Below, piece after piece: positions 1 to 9,023 of a stretch of DNA of 64,000 nt. The DNA comes from Aphidius gifuensis. Lineage: Eukaryota > Arthropoda > Insecta > Hymenoptera > Braconidae. The stretch spans positions 19,686,154-19,750,153 of the forward strand of contig NC_057788.1 of assembly GCF_014905175.1 (NCBI RefSeq). Direction: 5' to 3'. The notes below the pieces were generated by a model. It made no database searches, had not been told where the DNA came from, and was given only the letters and a program-made list of their open reading frames with translations. The translations under genes and the position numbers were made by a program. Within the stretch, counting starts at the first letter, position 1; every line of letters begins with the position of its first letter.

Positions 1-1305
1 AATTCTTTTGTCAAAGGTAGTTTGATATCTATAAGTTTTGATAATTTAGGAGGAGCGAAAATACTAGGTATGAATGAATCTTTCGTAGCCACGTATTCTT
101 GTAGAATTTGTAAAATAACTATAAAAGAAGCTAGAAAAAGTGTTACATTAAATGAAAGTCTGTTGCGAACTAAATCAGAATTTATCTCATTATATAATCA
201 GTTAGAATATTGTAATAATGATACATTTAATTTTTATGGTATAAAAAACAAAAATCTTTGGGTAGAGTTGAAATTTTATGATTTTGTTGATAGTTCAATT
301 GTTGATATATTCCATGACTTTTTAGAGGGTATTTGTCACCGGGATATAAAATATGTACTTAAGTATTTGATCGAGATAGGTATTGTCGATCTGTCAAATT
401 TAAATAATAAAATATCAACTTTTGATTATGGCTTACATAAAAGACCTTACCATCCATGTCCAATAGATTTAAATAAAAACGCAAATTTAGTAGGTCAGCG
501 TGGTGCTCAAATGTTTTGTTTGATAACTTATTTACCACTTTTTTTAACTGATGAAATAACGAAATTGAATCATGAGGGTACAAAAAAATGGAGAGTTATT
601 TTATTGTTAATAGAAATTATGAAAATTGTATTTGCTCCAACAATAAGCTATGATATGTTAGATAGACTAACAGTTTTAATTAAAGACCATCATAGTCTTA
701 TTATTAATGAATTTAGATTATCATTGATAATGAAAGATCATTTGATAACACATCTTCCAATGATTATGAATAAAATGGGACCACCAAGAATTCATTGGAC
801 CATGAAATACGAAAGTAAAAATGGATTTTTAAAAAGTTTCGTATACAAGTTGAAAAATTTCAAAGACATAGCACATACACTGGCTAATCGTCATCGAAAA
901 TGTATGCTACAATCATGGAATAATAGAAAACTATATTCTGAAGACGAACCACAAATTAACAACACAAAAATAATAAGTTTAAAGTCAAGTGAATTTTGTG
1001 ATATTATTAACAAAACGTTAAATATAAATTCAAATAATTATATTTCTATAAGTAATAGTGTTGATATTCAAGGTGAACATTTGATAATACAAAAATTTAT
1101 TTGTACATCAAATACTAATAGTTTTCCAACTTCCGGAAAAATCCTTATGATTTTTTCACATAATTTAAAGTTTTATATCATTTGTCAAAGTTGGAAGACA
1201 GAAGGTATTTCACCATCATGCTTAGGATATATTGTAGAAAATACTTTTGAATTATGTATAGATGAAATTATCAATCTATACCTCATACAAAAAGTTAGAA
1301 TATAA
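1..1305 (+). CDS. Transposase-like protein, 3' part (left end off window)
   Basis: The frame is open from base 1, so the true start lies left of the window, and it ends with TAA at 1303-1305. The protein has a Cys pair (YSCRIC, near residue 30), then an HDFLEG motif near residue 100, an FDYG motif near 140 and a long helical carboxyl half. This order (CxxC, HD-LEG, FDYG, HHxL) is what I know from a large family of animal transposon proteins distantly related to Tnp2-type DDE transposases. The identification rests on motif memory and is moderate. No stop or frameshift is visible in the part present. Nothing nearby on the + strand continues it. It could be the tail of a separate element rather than part of the element at 2255-8632, because the protein differs from the transposase encoded there. 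Confidence 0.5.
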   Translation, partial: NSFVKGSLISISFDNLGGAKILGMNESFVATYSCRICKITIKEARKSVTLNESLLRTKSEFISLYNQLEYCNNDTFNFYGIKNKNLWVELKFYDFVDSSIVDIFHDFLEGICHRDIKYVLKYLIEIGIVDLSNLNNKISTFDYGLHKRPYHPCPIDLNKNANLVGQRGAQMFCLITYLPLFLTDEITKLNHEGTKKWRVILLLIEIMKIVFAPTISYDMLDRLTVLIKDHHSLIINEFRLSLIMKDHLITHLPMIMNKMGPPRIHWTMKYESKNGFLKSFVYKLKNFKDIAHTLANRHRKCMLQSWNNRKLYSEDEPQINNTKIISLKSSEFCDIINKTLNINSNNYISISNSVDIQGEHLIIQKFICTSNTNSFPTSGKILMIFSHNLKFYIICQSWKTEGISPSCLGYIVENTFELCIDEIINLYLIQKVRI

Positions 1306-1518
1306 ACGAGTCTACAGATAAAAAATTAGTTATTGTAACAGATTATTTTTTGTAAATTTTGTAATTGATAAAATAATATTGTATAAATATTCATATATGT
1401 ACCGAGTGAATCATTTCATTGTTTAGTTATATGAAAAATAATAAAATTTACGTATCAAAAAATATTATATAAATGAATATATACATTTTTTTTTTTGCTT
1501 AAACAAAAAAAAAAAAAT

Positions 1519-1700
1519 TTAACAAAAAGTATTTGTGAAATTAACAAACAGCTGTTTGTAAATTTCATTTTACAAACAAAAATTTGTAAAATTAACAAAC
1601 AGCTGTTTGTAAATTTTATTTTACAAACAAATATTTGTAAAATTAACAAACAATTATTTGTAGACCTAATTTAACAAATAAAAAGTTTGTTAAATTAACA
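1519..1700. repeat. 51-bp minisatellite with palindromic core
   Basis: The motif TTAACAAACAGCTGTTTGTA begins at 1541 and again at 1592, and a diverged copy (TTAACAAACAATTATTTGTA) begins at 1643, a constant 51-bp spacing. A further diverged copy lies upstream near 1519. Each copy contains the palindrome CAAACAGCTGTTTG, so each can fold into a hairpin. No coding role is apparent. Confidence 0.75.
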
Positions 1701-1979
1701 AACGTTTTGTTGGTGGACCTAAAACTGAATTTGTTAATTTTACCAACTATTTTTTACTGTGTATGGGGCTTAGAAAATACAAAGCAATACGTATGGGGCT
1801 GAAAAAACACCTGCCTGTATTTAGCTATCATCAGTAGTCGAATTCACGAGGTAATAGGGTTTTCTTTGAATTCTCTCAATTTATTTAAATATCAACGAAC
1901 TGAACAAATTATCTGTTTCATTATTTTTAGTATTATTTTGACTATAATTTTTTGTTAATAAAAAACTCACGAAAAAACC

Positions 1980-2003
1980 GCGCGAAGCGCGCGTATGCCC
2001 TAG
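1980..2003 (+). mobile_element. Putative Helitron 3' terminus (hairpin plus CTAG)
   Basis: A five-base CGCGC stem with a GAA loop is followed after eight bases by CTAG and then T. That is the layout of Helitron 3' ends: a hairpin close to a CTRR terminus inserted 5' of T. Two similar structures occur at 23688-23713 and 39212-39236. The matching 5' end was not identified. Confidence 0.45.
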
Positions 2004-2254
2004 TAATAAGAAAAAAGCAACTCGTAAAGAATATAAAAAAATCTTTACTAAACCAGTTTTCCAAAAAAAAGCGTCAAAAAAGTGGAAAAAATTTTTTTTT
2101 TTTACTCCAAAATATTAAAATCTTAATAACTTTTTTATTTATAGACCAGAATTATAACTAAAATATCTGATAGATACAGAAAAATCCTAGATAATTTGTA
2201 GTGAAGGAATTAGAATTTGTAGTTGAACTGTTTTGCGAGGAAAATTAATTCTCT

Positions 2255-2934
2255 CAAAGATCGAGGAAGCCTTCTTCTGACTTGAAACAACGACGTGCTA
2301 TAAAAAATAGTCTAAATGCAACAATCACACAGTTTAACAATGTTGTTTTTGGTGATAGAAGATCAATATCAGAATCACAAACAACAGAAGCAGTATCAAG
2401 TGACCCAACCGAGCCAGTCCAAGAATCAAGGTCATCAGCAGCATTGTCTTCTCTTGATTTGGTGCCACCAATTACAAAAGACCAACAACATACAAAAATA
2501 CTTGAAAATCATTCAACTGAGCCCATAATACAATCTGAACAATCCCATTGTAATGATCTGCTAAAGTTGCTATCCTCATTCAAAAGTAAATAAAAAAAAA
2601 CATTTTTTATAAATATCAACTCGTGTTATCTTATTGATATATGTGTTAAAAAATTTTCTTTTTTTTCTAGTCACAAAAGAATTCGTACAGTCTTTGGAAG
2701 TACTGGTGTCATTGTTGAAAATTCAGTTAGAATTACAAATGACATGTGATGAAAAAATTCAAGAGACCAAAACAATCGAAAAAAATGTTCCAGATTGGAA
2801 AATTGGAGGGGCTGGCAAGGTAAATTGTTTTTTCAATAAAAAAAAATATTTATTTACGTCATGATAAGTTTATGTAGTACTTTTCACAACGACTTGTTAT
2901 TATAAAAGTACCACAATTTAAAAACAAATCTTTG
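2255..2934 (+). repeat. Left arm of 680-bp inverted repeat
   Basis: This arm matches the reverse complement of 4285-4964. Paired bases sum to 7219 along the whole arm, and the two encoded exon segments give identical proteins. The arm holds the 3' part of BEN exon 2 and all of exon 3 in + orientation. The left boundary falls within exon 2, so this copy lacks the gene's promoter and first exon. Confidence 0.9.
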
Positions 2935-3574
2935 ATTGTTTTTTACTTTTTGTACAGGTAAAGCTTGTTGATGATATTGAATGCTGGATGAGTTCCGCAC
3001 TTTTAGATGTCATTAAATATGACTTGTATGATAACCCTAACGGGATGACAAGACAATTAATAATCTCATTGATTGGGAATGAAAATCTTGGTAAATACAC
3101 AGTCGTTGGTAAAAGGAATACAATGGGATTGCCAATGGAAGTTCGGGGAGCAGTGAAAGGCAAGTTCATATTTCAACTAGTTAAAAAAAAAACATTTGTC
3201 TAGAAGAAAATATTTTAAAAAATTAAAATATTCAAAGTTTTATTGAAGAGAAAAAAATTAATTTATCTAATTTATTTGATTTGTTACAGGGTTCGTCTTG
3301 AAGAACAGCTGCTTGAAAGAAAAAAAATATGAAGACAATCAGCTATCAGGTAACAGTGAAGATGACAACGAAAATCAGCTGGACAACCATCATGGTGTAC
3401 ATACAGAAAGAAAATCACGTACATCAATATTAAAAAAACCTAAAAGATTAGCTAAGAGAAATAAATTCCAGTTCAATCGAGTTGTTAGTCTAATGTGCAG
3501 CAACCGTAAAGAAAAAAAAAGGGCCATACTACTAGAAATGAAAAAAAATTATCAAAGAAACCATTAAAAAAAAT

Positions 3575-4280
3575 TTCTGATCAATCTCCATTGGCAGGAC
3601 CACATGCTTCACGATCAGAATTGCCAAAATCATCAGAACCAAGTCATTCTTTACTACTTGGCTCAAGTTCACCAATGGATGCATCAACACCATCGTGTTC
3701 TCCAGCACATCAATCTTCATTGGCAGGACCACATGCTCCACGATCAGAATTGCCAAAATCATCAGTACCAAGTCATTCTTTACCACTTGGCTCAAGTTCC
3801 CCAATGGATGTATCAACACCATCGTGTTCTCCAGCACATCAATCTCCATTGGCAGGACCACATGCTCCACGATCAGAATTGCCAAAATCATCAGTACCAA
3901 GTCATTCTTTACCACTTGGCTCAAGTTCACCAATGGATGCATCAACACCATCGTGTTCTCCAGCACATCAATCTCCATTGGCAGGACCACATGCTCCACG
4001 ATCAGAATTGCCAAAATCATCAGTACCAAGTCATTCTTTACCACTTGGCTCAAGTTCACCAATGGATGTATCAACACCATCGTGTTCTCCAGCACATCAA
4101 TCTCCATTGGCAGGACCACATGCTCCACGATCAGAATTGCCAAAATCATCAGTACCAAGTCATTCTTTACCACTTGGCTCAAGTTCACCAATGGATGCAT
4201 CGACACCATCGTGTTCTCCAGCACATCAATCTCCATTGGCAGGACCACATGCTCCACGATCAGAATTGCCAATATCATCA
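3575..4280 (+). repeat. 129-bp coding minisatellite (43-residue repeats)
   Basis: About five and a third units of 129 bp occur (the TGGCAGGAC motif is at 3592, 3721 and onward at the same spacing). Units are almost identical, with a few alternating bases such as GCATCA/GTATCA. Because 129 is a multiple of three, every stop-free frame stays open through the array. Three + frames and one minus frame are open for about 700 bases. The frame that fits the upstream BEN exon reads AGPHAPRSELPKSS, a Pro/Ser-rich disordered tail. The copy number is probably variable between individuals. Confidence 0.9.
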
Positions 4281-4284
4281 AAAA

Positions 4285-4964
4285 CAAAGATTTGTTTTTA
4301 AATTGTGGTACTTTTATAATAACAAGTCGTTGTGAAAAGTACTACATAAACTTATCATGACGTAAATAAATATTTTTTTTTATTGAAAAAACAATTTACC
4401 TTGCCAGCCCCTCCAATTTTCCAATCTGGAACATTTTTTTCGATTGTTTTGGTCTCTTGAATTTTTTCATCACATGTCATTTGTAATTCTAACTGAATTT
4501 TCAACAATGACACCAGTACTTCCAAAGACTGTACGAATTCTTTTGTGACTAGAAAAAAAAGAAAATTTTTTAACACATATATCAATAAGATAACACGAGT
4601 TGATATTTATAAAAAATGTTTTTTTTTATTTACTTTTGAATGAGGATAGCAACTTTAGCAGATCATTACAATGGGATTGTTCAGATTGTATTATGGGCTC
4701 AGTTGAATGATTTTCAAGTATTTTTGTATGTTGTTGGTCTTTTGTAATTGGTGGCACCAAATCAAGAGAAGACAATGCTGCTGATGACCTTGATTCTTGG
4801 ACTGGCTCGGTTGGGTCACTTGATACTGCTTCTGTTGTTTGTGATTCTGATATTGATCTTCTATCACCAAAAACAACATTGTTAAACTGTGTGATTGTTG
4901 CATTTAGACTATTTTTTATAGCACGTCGTTGTTTCAAGTCAGAAGAAGGCTTCCTCGATCTTTG
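4285..4964 (-). repeat. Right arm of 680-bp inverted repeat
   Basis: This is the reverse complement of 2255-2934. It carries the native minus-strand copy of BEN exon 2 (3' part) and exon 3. Sequence to the right (4965-5478) continues the gene upstream to its ATG, so this arm is probably the original and the left arm the duplicate. Confidence 0.9.
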
Positions 4965-5478
4965 ATGGTTGATAAGTTTTTTTTTTTTTGATGACTGGAT
5001 CATTGCTCCATCAGGGTCTACTCCATTTTTGTTCAAATCTTCAATTTTTTTGATTAAATTATTTTTTGATGCTGAAACATTAATAATCCTTTTTAAATAA
5101 AAAATAAAAAAAAAAATTCAACTGAAATTTTGACAATAATAAACAAAATCCAACATAACCTCTCAATGTTTGAATAAAAAAACAATCGATTAGTGATCAT
5201 TCGCTTGATAATTTATTAATAAGACTATAATATTATTTTTTAATAAATAATAAAATAAAATAAATAAATAGGAAATGACTATACTTACTACTTGTTTGAA
5301 TGATTAATGCTTCAATTAATTTATTGTTGATTTTCACTACAACGTGGTCACCGTTCACAGGGAGACTTTTTTTTTTTTCTTCTGAAGCATCTTCTGGCAA
5401 GCTTACTTGACCTTTTGGCAGAACGAACCCTTTTTCTTCTGGTTCTGATTCACAATAAACTAATGCGTATGCCCACAT
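4400..5478 (-). pseudogene. BEN-domain protein gene, 5' exons only
   Basis: Exon 1 runs from ATG at 5478 to 5289, exon 2 from 5071 to 4634 and exon 3 from 4548 to 4400. All have GT-AG junctions and the phases agree (190, 438 and 149 nt). Exon 1 begins MWAYALVYCESE and carries GDHVVVKINNK. Exon 2 is Lys-, Ser- and Gln-rich with coiled-coil tendency at its start (NLIKKIEDLNK). The BEN exons expected next are not on this strand: past 4285 they lie inverted at 2958-3520 on the + strand. The start codon is about 200 bp from, and divergent to, the transposase start at 5688. This suggests one two-gene element with a shared promoter region. Confidence 0.6.
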
Positions 5479-5687
5479 TATAATTAATAATTTTTAATAT
5501 TAAAGATCTAAATACAGTCTAGCGCACAGACAAATGATGGCTTGCTTACTGGCAAACTCAAAATGAATCAGACTTCAGTCAAGGTTAGGTTTTTCATTTT
5601 ATTGATTGAAACCAACTAAATCCTCACGTGTTATAATATTTTTCGAAATTAATTGGTGCTGCATTTTTAATCAATTGGTCAATAAAA
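5479..5687. promoter_or_regulatory. Divergent intergenic region between BEN and transposase genes
   Basis: This gap of about 210 bp separates two start codons facing away from each other. It must contain the 5' ends of both transcripts if both are expressed. No clear TATA box was recognised in either direction; the role is inferred from position only. Confidence 0.4.
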
Positions 5688-8632
5688 ATGAGTGAATATT
5701 ATCGAAAATTTAAACGATCTCGACAATACGAAATAAAAAAAAAATTACGAACAATAACAAATGATAAACGTCACCATCATTCAAGGTAAGTACCTGTTTT
5801 TTTTCTGTTTTGGTTTTTAAATTATTATTAAAGATATGTTAAACAATATTTCATATGAATCATTAATAACTTTACAGAGTATATATTCCAATCATCAATA
5901 ATGACCGAGATCTTGATGATATCGAACAACGTGAAAGAGGTGGCTTGAGTGGTATATCAATGCTTTTCTGATCATAATTTTTAATATATTCTATGTGATT
6001 CTATATCTTTATTTATTTTTATTTCAGTTACAAACATTAATCATGAGCCATTGATTCATATCAATAATTTAGAAAATATAAGGAATGGTGTTGAAAATAA
6101 CCAAAACTGTAAGTTATTTATTATTTATTATTTTTCTAATAAATCCTCTCTTTTTAATAAATGTCTAAATTTGCTATTGTATATATATTAATTTTTTTCT
6201 TTGTACTTAGTTGATGATAACAATCAAGAAATTGTGGACAATGAATTGAATGATGAAGATAATGATGACCAGGATTATTTTGATGCAGAGATACTTAGCA
6301 ATGATGATGATGATCATGATGATGCAGATAACCAAGAAAATCTAAACGAAGAGGATCATGAAGATGAAGAAGGAGATGAAGTGCTTTATGATGGTGCAAG
6401 AATAACAGTTGGTGAAAGCTTGTTATCAATTTTAACATTTTATTTACGTCATCGTTTGAGTGGTGCAGCTTTAACTGACCTTTTGAGACTAATTGAAATG
6501 CATTGTTTAACTCCAAATTTATGTAAAAAAAGTCGTTATCTATTTTTTAATTTTTTTAAAGATATTCAGACAGATGTTCAAAGATGTTTTTATTGTACAA
6601 GCTGCTTGTGCCCACTACTAACAGAAAAGTCTCATTGCCAAACATGTCCAGCGAATAAAAGAGATACCAGTTATTTCATTCAACTTCCATTGATAGATCA
6701 AATAAAAAAACTTTATCGTCGAGAAGATTTTTATGATAATTTACAATTAAGATTTAATAGACAAAAAAAAAATGTAGACAATTATGAAGACATATATGAT
6801 GGAGCAATTTATAAACATTGCATGCAGGATGGAAACTTTTTATCAAATCCTGATAACATTTCATTCACTTGGAATACTGACGGAATTTCGATTTTTTCTT
6901 CTTCGAACTATCAAATTTGGCCATTCATTCTTAGCATTAATGAGCTACCATACAAGCTTAGGACAAAAAAAGAAAATTTGTTAATTGGTGGCTTATGGTT
7001 TGGTTCATCAAAACCACTACCTTCTTTTTTTTTGCATGGAATATCACAAGAACTAAATACAATAGAAAATGGAATTGATATTGATGTTCCATTTCAAGAT
7101 CAGCCTTTGCGTATTCATGGAAAAGCAATTTGTGGTACTTGTGATTTGCCTGCTAAGGCTCTTTTTTTAAATATGCAACAATTTAATGGTGAGATGGGTT
7201 GCTGCAAATGTGAGATTGTAGTAACCAGATATGAAAAAGTCCCTGTATATCGATACCAAGAAAATATGCTTGTTCGTTCTCAAAGAACCACAAATGATAA
7301 TGCAAGACAAGCACAAACTTTACGTCAACAACGTGAACTTCGAGGTCAAACCTTGCAACCTCATGAATTACATGTAAATGGTGTAAAAGGTCCAAGTGTT
7401 ATTGCTAGATTTCAACGCAATTATATAAGAACAACTGCAATTGATGCTATGCATTTTTTGTTCTTAGGGCTTGTTAAAATGTTGATAAGTCTTTGGTTCA
7501 GCCCAAAGTACTCTGGAGAAAAATGGTCTTTTGCATATTTAATATCTTCCATAGACGATTCAATACGTTCTATGAGACCACCAGAATTCATTACTCGCCA
7601 TCCACGCACTATTTCCGAGCATTTTAAATTTTGGAAAGCTCATGAGTTCAAGACCTGGTTTTTTTATTACTCCTTACCTGTATTAAAAAGAGTAATGACA
7701 GCTGAAAATAATGGACTTGACTATTTGACTCATTATGAACTTTTAGTCAATGCAATATCTTTACTGAATCAATCTAGTATCTCAGGCGAGATGATTGATC
7801 TTGCTGAACAAATGCTAAATGATTTTGTTAAAAATTTCAGTGAGTTATACCACGAAAAATTTATGACCGCTAATTTGCATCAGTTATTGCATGTGGCACA
7901 AAATACTAGAGATTTTGGCCCAATTTTTGTTACCACTTGTTTTCCTTTTGAAAATATAAATGGAGAACTGTCTTCTCTCGCACCAGGTTTACAGGTTTAC
8001 AAATATCAACTGGACTCTCTTATTTTATGTCATTACCCGAACTGATTGAAGATCTCGATCACGACAGTATAATTTTTGATTATTGTTCAGACTTGACAAA
8101 TCCACAAAAAAAACATAAAACTCATCACTTGTTTCGTGATTCATATGCTGTTGGTAGCATATGTAAAAATAGAGAAAATCCACCAGTGATCGTTGATATA
8201 TTACGTGCAGCGAATATTAGGGAAACTAACACCAAGTTGTTTTTCAGGCTCATGAAATCTGGAATTTTATATAGGTCATTGCTTTATGATCCCCAACAAA
8301 AAATAAGAACTGATTCAACCTTCATAAAATACATTACAAATGATCAATTTAAGTTTGGACAAATTTATTGTTTCGTGCAATCATCTAACTGTTTATGTAA
8401 ATCATATTGCGTACGTACGTGTCAATCCAAATGTTATGCTATTATCAACAAATGTGATGTTATACCACGGTTTGATACACAGGTTCCAAATTTTCCAAGA
8501 ATATATGAATGTGAACTAAGTGCCAACTATGTTGTCGTTGAAATAAAACATTTGATGTGTGTATGTTTTCATGTGCGATTAATTGGTTTATCTTATATAA
8601 TTGAACCCATAAATTTAATTGAAATTGAATAG
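5688..8632 (+). pseudogene. Tnp2-like (CACTA/EnSpm-related) transposase
   Basis: Four exons with consistent phases: 5688-5785, 5878-5951, 6028-6108 and 6211 to the end. The product starts MSEYYRKFKRSRQYEIKKK, continues through an Asp/Glu-rich stretch (about residues 90-150), a Cys-rich finger (CFYCTSC ... CQTC), then WNTDGISIF, IWPFILSI, GGLWFG, CDLPAKALFLN and CCKCE. These are the spaced motifs of Tnp2-type transposases (TDG holding a catalytic Asp candidate). The frame ends at 8045 with TGA, but the matching carboxyl part continues one frame over to 8632. An 8-bp tandem duplication (CAGGTTTA twice, about 7984-7999) sits exactly where the shift occurs. The element also contains the divergent BEN gene. 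The gene is otherwise well preserved, so insertion is probably recent. Confidence 0.75.
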
Positions 8633-9023
8633 TTCTTAATTTTGTTTAATGAATGATAATAAAAACCTTTTTAAAAAATTTAACAATTCATGTGAGTTTT
8701 CTATGTCATTAAAAATATTTTTTTTTTTAATTATCAGTTAAATTTTCATTAGTATTTAGTATGAAATAAAAAAAAAAAAAAGGAGTACAAATATTACATT
8801 TATAGTGTTGGCAGACAAGCCGCTGAGGACGGCGAAGTCTGTGCGTACCAGCAATATCAAATTGTTACATTTATTTTGGTGCCCGTCTCTAATCGAAACT
8901 TATTCAAATATATTTTTATTTTAGTGTATTCGTTTAAAGTTTATAATTTTAATTATTTTAATTTTGTTATTGTGTTATTCCTGGTATAAAAAAATTTGAA
9001 AAATTACTATATGAAGTTTACAT
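8633..9023. other. Spacer between the Tnp2-like gene and the Polinton polymerase
   Basis: AT-rich sequence without a coding frame. A small hairpin-capable block (GCAGAC ... GTCTGTGC, about 8813-8846) is the only structure seen. The boundary between the two elements must be here but no terminal repeat was recognised. Confidence 0.5.

Larger units (their letters stand above)
1306..2254. other. Non-coding AT-rich spacer
   Basis: No convincing coding frame is present. The stretch contains a degenerate 51-bp tandem repeat (1519-1700), two close copies of GTATGGGGCT near 1760 and 1791, and a GC-rich hairpin ending near 2003. It abuts the left arm of the large inverted repeat. Confidence 0.6.
2255..4301 (+). 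pseudogene. BEN-domain protein, 5'-truncated copy with the gene's 3' half
   Basis: Exon-like blocks on the + strand are 2255-2585 (Ser/Glu/Gln-rich), about 2671-2819 (helical), 2958-3159, and 3290 onward. The 2958-3159 block reads as a BEN-type DNA- or protein-binding fold (CWMSSALL ... MTRQLIISLIGN ... GKYTVVGK). Introns have GT-AG ends except 3160-3289, which begins GC (AAG followed by GCAAGT). The next exon is Lys-rich and basic. After an A9 run at 3512-3520 the reading must slip one base to continue as KKLSKKPLKK and enter the 43-residue repeats, ending at 4301. Without the slip it stops at 3567. This copy has no start codon of its own, because exon 1 lies on the other strand at 5478. BEN assignment is moderate; transcription is unknown. 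Confidence 0.6.

Noticed and set aside
3532..4360. Long open frames on the minus strand and in two other + frames through the 129-bp repeats
   Set aside because: They are side effects of a stop-free unit whose length is a multiple of three; only the frame that continues the BEN exon has supporting upstream sequence.
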